The translations under genes and the position numbers were made by a program. The notes under the pieces were generated by a model. It did no database searches. It was not told the origin of the DNA and saw only the letters and a list, made by a program, of their open reading frames with translations. Shown here one piece after another: positions 42,602 to 50,729 of a DNA stretch of 64,000 bases (its first letter is position 1; each line of letters starts with the position of its first letter). The stretch lies in contig CP129482.1 in the NCBI GenBank assembly GCA_030583925.1, forward strand, positions 3,822,001 through 3,886,000, in the 5' to 3' direction. Source of the DNA: Anaerolineales bacterium (lineage in GTDB: Bacteria; Chloroflexota; Anaerolineae; Anaerolineales; Villigracilaceae).

Positions 42602-42752
42602 CTGGTCGAGTAGGCGGTTCGCGCTGAGCGGAACGAGCGGTTGTTGTGAGCGCAGTCGAAGCGCCGCCGTATCGAGACCAGAGGCTAACAAGGAAGAAAA
42701 AATTTGAATCAAACCTTTGGTCTCGATACGCCGCTTCGCGGCACTCGACCAA
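42602..42752. repeat. Two inverted repeats, GGTCGAGTAG family
   Basis: First element 42602-42681: ctggtcgagtaggcgg paired with ccgccgtatcgagaccag. Second element 42717-42752: ttggtctcgatacgccgc paired with gcggcactcgaccaa. They fill the gap between the GNAT gene and btuD and match in type 31116-31168. Confidence 0.7.
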
Positions 42753-42766
42753 CGATTTGGAATAAC

Positions 42767-43537
42767 ATGCTCAAAATCCAATCCCTCTCTGTCTCTTACG
42801 GCTCGCGCCAAATCCTGCACGAGATTTCCCTCGACGTGGGAAGCGGCGAAGTCCTCGCGCTGATCGGACCGAACGGCGTGGGGAAGTCCACGCTTGTGCG
42901 CGCCGCCAGCGGAGTGATTCCCTACACGGGACACGTCCGCACGAACGGAGACGACTTCGCCACGTTGGAGCCGATAAAGCGCGCAAGGTATATTGCCACC
43001 GTCCCGCAGGCAGTTTCCATGCCTCCCGCGTTCACCGTCTGGGAAACGGTCTTGCTCGGGCGCACGCCGTATCTTGGATTTTTAGGTCAGCCTTCGCCAA
43101 AAGACGAGGAGATCGCGCGTCAATCGTTGCAACGCGTCAGCGCTCTTCCATTCATGGATCGGCGCGTGGGCGAACTCTCAGGCGGCGAACAACAACGGAT
43201 TCTTCTCGCGCGCGCCTTGTGCCAATCCACGCCGATACTTCTGCTTGACGAACCCACCGCGCATTTGGATTTGCAATATCAAGTCAGCCTGCTGGAACTC
43301 GTCACCGAACTCGCTCACAAGGACAACCTCGCGGTGTTGATCGCCTTACATGACCTCAACCTCGCCGCGCATTACGCGGATCGCATCGCCCTCATGGTCG
43401 CGGGCAACATCAAAGCGTTGGGCAAGCCAAAAGAAGTATTGACCTCCGAGTTAATCGCCGACGCGTATTGCTTGCCCGTGCAAGTTGTCCAACATCCATT
43501 TTTAGATGCGCCGTTGGTGTTGCCTGATAAAAAGTAG
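42767..43537 (+). CDS. btuD: Cobalamin-type ABC transporter ATPase
   Basis: A 256-residue ABC ATP-binding protein of the FepC/BtuD type. It shows Walker A LIGPNGVGKSTLVRA at about residues 34-48, signature LSGGEQQRILLARAL at about 138, Walker B PILLLDEPTAHLD, and the switch His in IALHDLNLAA. The start at 42767 gives MLKIQSLSVSYGSRQ; an upstream in-frame ATG at 42704 lies within the repeat and is unlikely. It completes the btuF-btuC-btuD set. Confidence 0.9.
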   Translation: MLKIQSLSVSYGSRQILHEISLDVGSGEVLALIGPNGVGKSTLVRAASGVIPYTGHVRTNGDDFATLEPIKRARYIATVPQAVSMPPAFTVWETVLLGRTPYLGFLGQPSPKDEEIARQSLQRVSALPFMDRRVGELSGGEQQRILLARALCQSTPILLLDEPTAHLDLQYQVSLLELVTELAHKDNLAVLIALHDLNLAAHYADRIALMVAGNIKALGKPKEVLTSELIADAYCLPVQVVQHPFLDAPLVLPDKK

Positions 43538-43618
43538 GATTCCTCCCCCAAATCCGAAAAAAAGAATGCGGAGGAGGTTGAGCGAGGGTTAGAATCTCCC
43601 TGTATAATTCAAGCCAAC

Positions 43619-44236
43619 ATGAATCGCTTTCCAATCCTTACCTTCGCGTTCCTGATTACGCTGATCGGTAGCGCCTGTGGCGCGCGTAATGAACCGCAGG
43701 CTACGCCCACCATCAACCCAGATGACTTGCAAAGCACGATTGTCGCCGCGGCTTACACGGTCGTAGCAGAGACTCAAGCCGCCATCCCCACATCCACGAT
43801 TCCACCGACAGCCACGGTTACAAATACGCCAGCGTTCACTGCTACTATTCCACCACTGCCAACTTTGGGAGCAACATTCACCGCCAGCCCTGTTCCAAAT
43901 CCGTATGCTGGGGATCCATGCATCAATACCCTCCTGCCCGCTTCGCTCGAAGGAGAGAAGATCAAGATCCGCGTCGACAACCCCACAAAAGGGACGATCA
44001 ATCTCACCGTTTATCTTCAAAGCGGTAATCCACAGGGACTCTGCGGTTATCGCGACTATGTGCTCACGCCAAACGGGTCGCTTGTGATCAACGACCTGAT
44101 CGAAGGTTGTTATTCCCTTTGGGCGTGGAACCCCGACCCGAAAAATTATTTCATGGTAACGAACGGAACCAGTTGCCTCGATCAATCCGCAAACTGGACG
44201 TTTGACATTACCCCCAACGGGATCAATCTTAGATAG
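43619..44236 (+). CDS. Thr-rich stalk lipoprotein
   Basis: A 205-residue exported lipoprotein. Signal peptide MNRFPILTFAFLITLIGSAC ends with a lipobox-type IGSACG. The STIVAAAYTVVAETQAAIPT segment and Thr/Pro stalk resemble those of the lipoprotein at 21687. The C-terminal domain (CINTLLPASLEGEKIKIRVD, GTINLTVYLQSGNPQGLCGY, YSLWAWNPDP) has four cysteines and no recognised family. Near-leaderless: TATAAT ends 10 bp before the ATG. Function is not known. Confidence 0.75.
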   Translation: MNRFPILTFAFLITLIGSACGARNEPQATPTINPDDLQSTIVAAAYTVVAETQAAIPTSTIPPTATVTNTPAFTATIPPLPTLGATFTASPVPNPYAGDPCINTLLPASLEGEKIKIRVDNPTKGTINLTVYLQSGNPQGLCGYRDYVLTPNGSLVINDLIEGCYSLWAWNPDPKNYFMVTNGTSCLDQSANWTFDITPNGINLR

Positions 44237-44264
44237 TAGACGCTGGTTCGGCGGGGATAGCGTT

Positions 44265-44344
44265 TGTACACGGATCACACGGACAACACGGTTTTTTCCG
44301 TAAACCTACGGACACGTCCGTCTACTCCGTGGAATCCGTGTACT
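44265..44344. repeat. Intergenic imperfect palindrome (CACGGA/TCCGTG type)
   Basis: tgtacacggatcacacgg at the left and tccgtggaatccgtgtac at the right, with an inner tacggac / gtccgt pair. It follows the lipoprotein gene. Confidence 0.6.
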
Positions 44345-44397
44345 GAAAGAATGAGTTTTTGTTTCTTGAGAACGCCATGGCGCGCCCGCTTCCGCGC

Positions 44398-44443
44398 TTG
44401 ACGGGGAAATTTGGCGCGGGTATGATGTAGTCACATAGGTGAC
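44398..44443 (+). promoter_or_regulatory. Promoter and operator of phd-vapC
   Basis: TTGACG (44398-44403), 17-bp spacer, TATGAT (44421-44426), then a dyad GTCAC-atag-GTGAC (44430-44443) that overlaps the expected start of transcription. The ATG is at 44447. The dyad is a likely binding site of the Phd-type antitoxin. Confidence 0.72.
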
Positions 44444-44446
44444 CAC

Positions 44447-44725
44447 ATGAAGAAAAAACAGCCCAAAACCGAAGAGATCGGCATCCGCGAGTTGAAGAGC
44501 CGCGCCTCGGAGGTAGTCCGCGCGGTGAAAGAGGAGCGCGCCCGCTACGTGATCACCCAGCGCGGCAAACCCGTCGCCACGATCATCCCGATGGACGCCG
44601 TCCTGCCTGAGAAAAAATCAGATGACGAGGTTTGGGATCGGCTGATGCAACTTGGGGAACAGATCAGCAAAGGCTGGAAAAACGAAAAAAGCGCGGTCGA
44701 AACCCTTTCCGAGATGCGCCGATGA
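44447..44725 (+). CDS. Phd/YefM-type antitoxin
   Basis: A 92-residue antitoxin. Residues 10-60 match the Phd/YefM DNA-binding domain: IGIRELKSRASEVVRAVKEE then YVITQRGKPVATIIPMD, the family hallmark. The charged C-terminal tail (SDDEVWDRLMQLGEQISKGW) would wrap the toxin. It overlaps the PIN toxin gene by 4 bp and is preceded by its own promoter and dyad operator. Confidence 0.9.
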   Translation: MKKKQPKTEEIGIRELKSRASEVVRAVKEERARYVITQRGKPVATIIPMDAVLPEKKSDDEVWDRLMQLGEQISKGWKNEKSAVETLSEMRR

Positions 44726-45138
44726 GTCCGACCGTCACGATTGACGCCAGCGTATTTGTCAGCGCGTTCACGCCATCGGAGCCTGCCCATCCAGCCAGCA
44801 AGGCGTTCATGTCGCGTGTGCGGGAGGAATCGCTTTCCATTATCGTGCCCGTTCTCGTCCTACCTGAGATATCCGCCGCCTTTTCACGCGGCCAGAGCAA
44901 CCCAGAACTTGGCATGGCTTTTGTAAAAGAGTTGCAGGATTTTCCCAACACAACTTTTATTGACGTGGACGATTCCCTCGCCAACCTCGCAAGCGAAGTC
45001 GCCGCCAAATACCGACTGCGCGGCAGTGATGCGGTCTACGCCGCGGTCGCGTTGCGGTTCGGGTCCGAATTGATCACATTGGACAAAGAACAATTGGAAC
45101 GTCTGCCGAAGGTAGCGCCCGTCCGCGCGCCGAAGTAA
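44722..45138 (+). CDS. PIN-domain toxin (VapC-like)
   Basis: A 138-residue PIN-domain RNase. The first acidic site is TIDASVFVSAFTPSEPAH, with D near residue 7. The other acidic positions are near VLPEISAAFSR (Glu), RGSDAVYAAVAL (Asp) and LITLDKEQLERLP (Asp). Together they form the expected metal site. Start at 44722 overlaps the antitoxin stop as ATGA. VapC toxins cut tRNA or rRNA; the target here is not known. The next gene begins 13 bp later but is unrelated. Confidence 0.88.
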   Translation: MSPTVTIDASVFVSAFTPSEPAHPASKAFMSRVREESLSIIVPVLVLPEISAAFSRGQSNPELGMAFVKELQDFPNTTFIDVDDSLANLASEVAAKYRLRGSDAVYAAVALRFGSELITLDKEQLERLPKVAPVRAPK

Positions 45139-45151
45139 TGAGCATGAACCA

Positions 45152-46987
45152 ATGCAATTGAACAAACGCTTGCACGCTGCGGAAATCTATCTGCTGGCTG
45201 TCCTGCTGACCTTCGGCGTTGCCGTTTGCTTCCTGCTTCCCATCAGCGGCGGCTACGACGAAGAGACGCACCTCCTGCGCGTCTGGCAGATGTCCGATTT
45301 GCGTTTTCTGCCGAACGAAGCGGACGAAGGCAAACTTCCGTTCCCCGCCGTCTATTGGGAACTTTCCTATCGAAGACAATTCCTCGTCCGCGCGGTGGAG
45401 CCTGATTTCTGGCAGAAATACGGCGACCTGTCCATTGACGCGCACGACTACATCTACGGAAGCGTGGACACGCGCTCGGTCTATTCGCCGCCGTTACTGC
45501 TCCCTCAAGCGCTGACCATGCGCTTGCTCGGCAGAAGGCAGGGACTCCCCGCCCTCACCGTGTATGATGCCTGCCGCATCGTCGGTCTGCTCAGTTATCT
45601 TCTGCTCGCATGGCTGGCAGTGCGGATGATTCCGTTCGGCAAATGGATTCTCGCCCTCCTCACCGCGTCGCCCGTCGCCATCCTGCAAGCCGCCACCATC
45701 AGCGCGGACGCGATCTCGAACGGGCTCGCGCTCCTCTTCCTCGGCGGATCAATCGCAATTGCGAATCGAAGCGAACTCCGTTGGCGCGAATGGGGCGGGC
45801 TGGCGTTATTGCTCGCTCTTTTATTTCTGGGCAAAGTCAACCTCGTCCCGCTCGCGATTCTTCCATTTTTGATCATCCCCCCCGCACGATTCAAAATCCG
45901 ATATGGCTACGTCCTTCTGCTCATCACCGCGCTTGCGCTTTTTGCGATCGAAGTCGTTGGCTGGAACCTGCTGGCGTACTCGCAACTGCTCACCGCGCCC
46001 GAAGGCACAAACCCCATCGGGCAAGTGCGATTCATCCTCGGCAATTTTCCCGAATTCATTTCGATCCTCACGCAGACCATGCGCGGCAGATGGTTCAGTT
46101 ATTTGCTGGATTGGATCGCGATCTACGGCTTCGCCTATTGGCCCGTCCCCGCGTGGACGTATTATTTTTTCATGCTCGCGTTGATCCTCGCGCTGTTCCG
46201 CGCCGATGATTCAATTCAAAAGCGTACTCGCCTCGGATTACTGCTCGTCTTTTTCCTCGCCTACGTCGGCACCTACATTTTAATGTACATCACCTTCAAT
46301 CCCGTCGCGTTCGGGTCCATCGAAGGCGTGCAAGGACGTTACTTCACGACGGTCATGCCGCTTCTTTTCCTCGGGTTGGCTGGTCTGCCCCTCCCCCAGC
46401 GGATTCGCCTCCCCAGCGCTCTGCCCGCCATCCTTTCGGCGCTGAGTCTGATCTTCTACACAGGCGGGATGTACCTCTCTTATCACGTTGTCTGCGGCTC
46501 GCAGTTTTATCAGGCGGGGCTATGTTACCAACCCAATTACAAAAACTGGGCGCCCGATGCGCGATATTCACAGCCCGTCTCGCCGCAACTGACTCTCAAA
46601 CAGGAGATCGTCCCCGAGTGCCGGGGCGTAAGCGAGGTCCGCGTGTGGGTAAACGGCGACCAGGCCGACCCGTCGGGAATGACCGAGTTCGTCCTCCGTG
46701 ATGTTAACCAGAGCCGCGAGCTCATCCGCAAAGTCGTAAATAATTCCGAGTTCCCCGCTGGGAGTTGGTTCACCCTCCACTTCGACCCCGATTGGGAATC
46801 GCTGGGCAAGTTTTACCTGCTGACCATCTCATCGCAAGACACGGGTCCACAGATCGCGTATTCGCTCCGAGCAGAATACCCCGCCGGCAAGTTATTCGAA
46901 AACGACGCGCCGATGCAAGAGGATCTGATCTTTCAAACGGGTTGTGTCGCGGGGTGGGACGCGTTGCGGCAATCCGACTCACGTTAA
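45152..46987 (+). CDS. DUF2142 polytopic membrane protein
   Basis: A 611-residue integral membrane protein of the DUF2142 family, a GT-C-like group of envelope proteins. It has about ten to eleven hydrophobic spans in the first 450 residues. The first loop reads GGYDEETHLLRVWQMSD, where DEExH is the conserved acidic motif, followed by EADEGKLPFPAVYWELSYR. The C-terminal 150 residues form an outer beta domain (ECRGVSEVRVWVNG to FYLLTISSQDTG). It may transfer sugars from lipid carriers, but activity is unproven. It lies 13 bp after a TA module and has its own start with no strong ribosome site. Confidence 0.8.
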   Translation: MQLNKRLHAAEIYLLAVLLTFGVAVCFLLPISGGYDEETHLLRVWQMSDLRFLPNEADEGKLPFPAVYWELSYRRQFLVRAVEPDFWQKYGDLSIDAHDYIYGSVDTRSVYSPPLLLPQALTMRLLGRRQGLPALTVYDACRIVGLLSYLLLAWLAVRMIPFGKWILALLTASPVAILQAATISADAISNGLALLFLGGSIAIANRSELRWREWGGLALLLALLFLGKVNLVPLAILPFLIIPPARFKIRYGYVLLLITALALFAIEVVGWNLLAYSQLLTAPEGTNPIGQVRFILGNFPEFISILTQTMRGRWFSYLLDWIAIYGFAYWPVPAWTYYFFMLALILALFRADDSIQKRTRLGLLLVFFLAYVGTYILMYITFNPVAFGSIEGVQGRYFTTVMPLLFLGLAGLPLPQRIRLPSALPAILSALSLIFYTGGMYLSYHVVCGSQFYQAGLCYQPNYKNWAPDARYSQPVSPQLTLKQEIVPECRGVSEVRVWVNGDQADPSGMTEFVLRDVNQSRELIRKVVNNSEFPAGSWFTLHFDPDWESLGKFYLLTISSQDTGPQIAYSLRAEYPAGKLFENDAPMQEDLIFQTGCVAGWDALRQSDSR

Positions 46988-47027
46988 AAAATAGTCCTAC
47001 CGTTTAATCGGGAAGCCCTACAACCCC

Positions 47028-47080
47028 TGTCACAGATTCACACAGATTATTCAAAAAAAACCGTGAAATCTGTGGCCAAA
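47028..47080. repeat. Intergenic imperfect palindrome (CACAGATT type)
   Basis: tgtcacagattcacacagatt, A-rich middle, gtgaaatctgtggcc. Lies between the DUF2142 and HD genes, which converge; it could terminate both. Confidence 0.55.
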
Positions 47081-47106
47081 ACTTTTATGCCGCTCTTATC
47101 CAATCA

Positions 47107-47676
47107 TTACGGTTGAATATTCCCCACCAGCCCCAACTCGGGCGCGATCCTGCGCATGGCTTGAATCACATTCCCCACATGTTCCCACAATTCGACGCCG
47201 AACTCTTGCGCGGCGTGTTCCATTTCCGTGCGCGACGTGCCAGCCGCGAAGGCTTTATCCTTCCACTTCTTTTTGACCGAACTCGCTTCGAGATCGTACA
47301 GCGACTTGGACGGTCTCACCAACGCGACGGCGGTGATCAGCCCCGTGACCTCGTCGCAGGCGGCGATGGCTTTACGCCGAATCGTATCGCGCGGCATGGA
47401 CAGATGATCCGCGTGGCTCAAAATATCCTGAATAATATCCTCCGGCACGCCGCGTTCGCGCAACATCGGCGCGCCGTCTTGCGGATGTTGCTCTAGCGTT
47501 GGGTGAATTTCCCAATCGAAATCGTGGAGCAGACCGATCAATCCCCACGCTTCGGGGTCCTCGCTGAACTTCTCCGCGTAGAATCGCATCGCGGCTTCCA
47601 CCGAAAGCATGTGGCGGACCAGTCCTTCGTTCTTCACGTATTCACGAACAATGGATAACGCTTCATCACGATTCAT
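47107..47676 (-). CDS. HD-domain hydrolase
   Basis: A 189-residue HD-superfamily protein. The metal ligands are seen in GLVRHMLSVEAAM (His), GLIGLLHDFDWEIHP (His-Asp) and DILSHADHLS (His). It is close to small HD proteins that hydrolyse nucleotides or phosphorylated compounds. The ATG at 47676 is preferred over an upstream ATG at 47691 because GGAGAC lies at a good distance upstream. It is the third or last gene in the order dNK, nucleotidyltransferase, HD on this strand, which suggests nucleotide metabolism. The substrate is not known. Confidence 0.82.
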   Translation of the reverse strand: MNRDEALSIVREYVKNEGLVRHMLSVEAAMRFYAEKFSEDPEAWGLIGLLHDFDWEIHPTLEQHPQDGAPMLRERGVPEDIIQDILSHADHLSMPRDTIRRKAIAACDEVTGLITAVALVRPSKSLYDLEASSVKKKWKDKAFAAGTSRTEMEHAAQEFGVELWEHVGNVIQAMRRIAPELGLVGNIQP

Positions 47677-47693
47677 TCGATCAGTCTCCAAAA

Positions 47694-47768
47694 AGATTTA
47701 TCGCAAAGAGCGCCAAGAACGCTAAGAATTTTTTAAAATCTTTGCGAACTTTGCGTGCTTCGCGGTTA
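47694..47768. repeat. Intergenic imperfect palindrome (CGCAAAGAGCGCC type)
   Basis: atcgcaaagagcgccaagaa on the left and ctttgcgaactttgcgtgc with cgcggtta on the right. It separates the HD gene from the nucleotidyltransferase gene. Confidence 0.6.
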
Positions 47769-47773
47769 AGTTC

Positions 47774-48802
47774 TTATATGCTCGTCGAAGTTTCCAAACC
47801 GTGTTGCGCGGCGAGTTCATCGAGCAGGGCCTCCACTTCATCGAGAAAATGATCCAGCCCGCTCACGCGATGATCAAATCCGACCCAGCCCAAACCCAAA
47901 TCGCCGCACGCGGCGCGCCACGCTTCCAACTCGCTATCAGGCAACACTTCCGCGGCGAACGTCCACGTCTGCATCAGGGGCCACAACACGCACACAGGTT
48001 TTTCGCTCCCGAGCATCGCCACGAACGCCTTCTCGTAATAATTCGTGCGTATCGCGTGGATGCGCGCGTCCACGCGATTATTTTTCATCGCGATCTCAAA
48101 TGCGGATTTCCACTCGGGGAGCCATGCTTCCAATTTGGACGACTCCAACGCGGATGCGCCCATCAACCCGACCAGCGCCGCGTCCATGCCTGGACGTGAG
48201 GCTGTCTCTGCCCTGGACGCGAAATCCAACATGACGCGTCTTTCCGCCAACGGCGGACCCGACAACTCCGCCACCGCGTTGACCGCGTAATACAACGATT
48301 TCATGTACTGCAACACGTCCTTCGGCGTGACCGCGTCTTCGATCTCAAGCAGTTCGCGCCAAATACTGCGCGCGTCCTTCAACAAGATCCGCGAACGTTG
48401 TAACGCAGGCGCGGGCGCGTTGAACTCGAATCCCGCGCGCAGACCCGCTTGCACAAATTCGAAAAATTTCTCGCGTTCATAGAGAAGCATCGGATCGTAC
48501 ATCTCCCAACCCAGCCACGGATCCAACCGCAACTCGCGCGGACGTTTGAACTCCGCCTTGGCGCGGTGACCGATATCCACGTGAAAGTCGGGGGTCAACT
48601 TGACGAACTCACGTCGGTGTTTCGGCTCCTCCTTGTGGATGAGGATGATGTCAACATCTGCTGTGCCGCCGAGCAACGGGTCGGTCTCTTTGGAGACAAG
48701 CGAACCCGTCAGATACGCGGCGATGATGTCGCGGTCGTTGAAGGCGCGCTCTTGCGCGGTTTCTTTGGCGATTCGGATCAATGATTCACGGGTAACGCGC
48801 AT
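47774..48802 (-). CDS. Nucleotidyltransferase-fold protein
   Basis: A 342-residue protein with an N-terminal minimal nucleotidyltransferase core: AAYLTGSLVSKETDPLLGGT then ADVDIILIHKEEP, which fits GS-x-n-DxDxx with two aspartates; a further Asp may lie in FHVDIGH. A helical C-terminal half follows, of unknown family, with WLPEWKSAFEIAMKNN and a repeated pattern of Trp/Glu helices. It might be an aminoglycoside- or tRNA-type nucleotidyltransferase, but that is not proven. It starts 1 bp before the dNK stop, so the two are one unit. Confidence 0.7.
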   Translation of the reverse strand: MRVTRESLIRIAKETAQERAFNDRDIIAAYLTGSLVSKETDPLLGGTADVDIILIHKEEPKHRREFVKLTPDFHVDIGHRAKAEFKRPRELRLDPWLGWEMYDPMLLYEREKFFEFVQAGLRAGFEFNAPAPALQRSRILLKDARSIWRELLEIEDAVTPKDVLQYMKSLYYAVNAVAELSGPPLAERRVMLDFASRAETASRPGMDAALVGLMGASALESSKLEAWLPEWKSAFEIAMKNNRVDARIHAIRTNYYEKAFVAMLGSEKPVCVLWPLMQTWTFAAEVLPDSELEAWRAACGDLGLGWVGFDHRVSGLDHFLDEVEALLDELAAQHGLETSTSI

Positions 48803-49477
48803 TCATCCTCGCTTCTGCGGGGTCTGAGACCCCGCAGGAACATCTGGCATCGGCAAAGCCTGCTGAAACGGGGGCAGGCTGAGGCTTTGTCTGATTCGTT
48901 CTTCCACCTGCTTCAAATGCTCGGGGTTCTGCACAATATTCAACTCATTCGAGTCGATCGTCAACACAGGCGTGTGATCGAACGGCTTGGAGAAAAATTC
49001 GTCGTAAGCGAGGTTGAGTTCGTTGATATACGCGCGTTCCATTTGTCTTTCATACGGTCTGTCGCGTAAAGCGATGCGTTGCATCAATGTATCGGTGTTC
49101 GCCTGCAAATACACGAGCAGATCGGGCTTTTGTATTTTTTCAGCCAGCGCCTCATGGACTTTGTAATACATATCGAGTTCGTCGCCCTTGATGTTGATGC
49201 GCGCAAACAACGAATCTTTTGCAAAGGTGTAATCAGCGATGACATTTTTTCCCGTTGTCACCAGTTCAGTGATCGTGCGTCGCTGTTGATGATAACGGCT
49301 CAATAAAAAAAAGATCTGCGTTTGGAACGCGTAACGCTCGCGGTCGGAATAAAAATCGGACAGGAACGGATTCTCCTCGAAGACTTCCAAAATAATTTCA
49401 GCGTCGAACGCGGGTTGTAGTAGGCGGGCGAGGGTCGTCTTACCAACTCCGATGACCCCTTCGATGGCAACGTACAT
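48803..49477 (-). CDS. Deoxynucleoside kinase
   Basis: A 224-residue kinase of the dCK/dGK family that phosphorylates deoxynucleosides for salvage. P-loop: YVAIEGVIGVGKTTLARLLQ at residues 2-21. Other landmarks are LEVFEENPFLSDFY, the ERS-like DYTFAKDSLFA, and the LID region RIALRDRPYERQMERAYI. The last 20 residues form a Pro/Gln-rich tail. The ATG is preceded by tggagag. It is followed without gap by the nucleotidyltransferase gene. Confidence 0.9.
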   Translation of the reverse strand: MYVAIEGVIGVGKTTLARLLQPAFDAEIILEVFEENPFLSDFYSDRERYAFQTQIFFLLSRYHQQRRTITELVTTGKNVIADYTFAKDSLFARINIKGDELDMYYKVHEALAEKIQKPDLLVYLQANTDTLMQRIALRDRPYERQMERAYINELNLAYDEFFSKPFDHTPVLTIDSNELNIVQNPEHLKQVEERIRQSLSLPPFQQALPMPDVPAGSQTPQKRG

Positions 49478-49553
49478 ACGGCTCTCCAGAATTGAGATGC
49501 GTCAAGGATACCATAGGAGGGTAAACGCGGGCGCCAGAAAAATTTCGCGCATA

Positions 49554-50729
49554 TCAGGCTGTGTGTTTTTCGATGTGATGCGTCCGCCGGTTGAGAATGA
49601 AATAGCCAGTCAATCCTGACACAAGGGATGTGAGCAGGACAGCCGTTTTACTGTTTTGAATAACTTGCGGGTCAGTGAACGCCAGTAAGGTAATAAAGAT
49701 GGACATGGTGAAACCGATTCCTCCTAAAAACCCCGCGCCGATGATATGCCTGCGCGTTACGCCGGTCGGCAAGCGAGACCATCCCAGCCGAATCGCCAGC
49801 AAACTGAGAAGGACGATGCCCAATGGTTTACCGATAAACAACCCCAAGAAGATTCCCAGGCTGTTGGATGTTTTCAATCCGGCGATCCATCCTTCGTTTA
49901 GGACAATGCTCGTATTTGCCAGCGCAAATAACGGGACGATGAAAAAAGCGACCGGTTTATGCAACATATGCTGAACCCGATACGATAGCGAGTTCTCCCG
50001 TCCGTCGCCATAGGGAAGCGCGAACGCCAGCAAAACGCCCGCCACCGTAGCATGCACACCGGACTGCAACATGAAATACCACATGAAAAGACCCGGAACC
50101 ACGTAAGCCCATAGGTTTATTATCTTCAGCCGATTTAGTATCAACAATCCACCGAACACGCCCAATGCCAATACAAGATAGAGAATCGAAAGGTCATTTG
50201 TGTAAAACAAAGCAATGACGGCGATCGCGCCGAGATCGTCCACGATTGCCAGCGCGGCAAGAAAAACCTTCAACGAAGCGGGGACTCGGCTCCCCAACAA
50301 TGCCAGCGCTCCCAACGCAAAAGCGATATCCGTCGCCATGGGAATCCCCATCCCGTTTTGGAATTCGGTGCCGCGGTTGAGGATGAAATGGAACAACGCG
50401 GGGAACGCCATTCCACCGCCCGCCGCAAGCAATGGGAGAGACGCGTTCTTCCAGTTCGATAATTCTCCGCCGTACAATTCCCTTTCTATTTCAAGACCGA
50501 TCAACAGAAAGAAAATCGCCATCAGCCCATCGTTGATCCAATATTCGATGCTGTGTTTCAAAAGCAGTCCACCTGCCTCGAATCCAACCTGACGATGCCA
50601 GAATTCGACATAGTCCGCGCCCAGAAAGGAGTTGGAAATCGCAATCGAGATCAACGTGCATAAAATTAAAATAACGCCGGAAGATTGTTCACTTTGAAAA
50701 AATTCCTTGAAAAGTTTTGTCAGCCTCAT
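49554..50729 (-). CDS. nhaA: Na+/H+ antiporter NhaA
   Basis: A 391-residue membrane protein with about twelve spans. The paired aspartates of the ion site are AALAIVDDLGAIAVIALFY at about residue 155-173. Other typical NhaA parts are GLMAIFFLLIGLEIERE, GWGIPMATDIAFALG-type GMGIPMATDIAFALGALALL and IGAGFLGGIGFTMSIFITLL. The start at 50729 overlaps the stop of the GpgS-like gene as ATGA, and an upstream ATG at 50750 lies inside that gene. Co-transcription with the osmolyte genes upstream links sodium and osmotic response. Confidence 0.93.
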   Translation of the reverse strand: MRLTKLFKEFFQSEQSSGVILILCTLISIAISNSFLGADYVEFWHRQVGFEAGGLLLKHSIEYWINDGLMAIFFLLIGLEIERELYGGELSNWKNASLPLLAAGGGMAFPALFHFILNRGTEFQNGMGIPMATDIAFALGALALLGSRVPASLKVFLAALAIVDDLGAIAVIALFYTNDLSILYLVLALGVFGGLLILNRLKIINLWAYVVPGLFMWYFMLQSGVHATVAGVLLAFALPYGDGRENSLSYRVQHMLHKPVAFFIVPLFALANTSIVLNEGWIAGLKTSNSLGIFLGLFIGKPLGIVLLSLLAIRLGWSRLPTGVTRRHIIGAGFLGGIGFTMSIFITLLAFTDPQVIQNSKTAVLLTSLVSGLTGYFILNRRTHHIEKHTA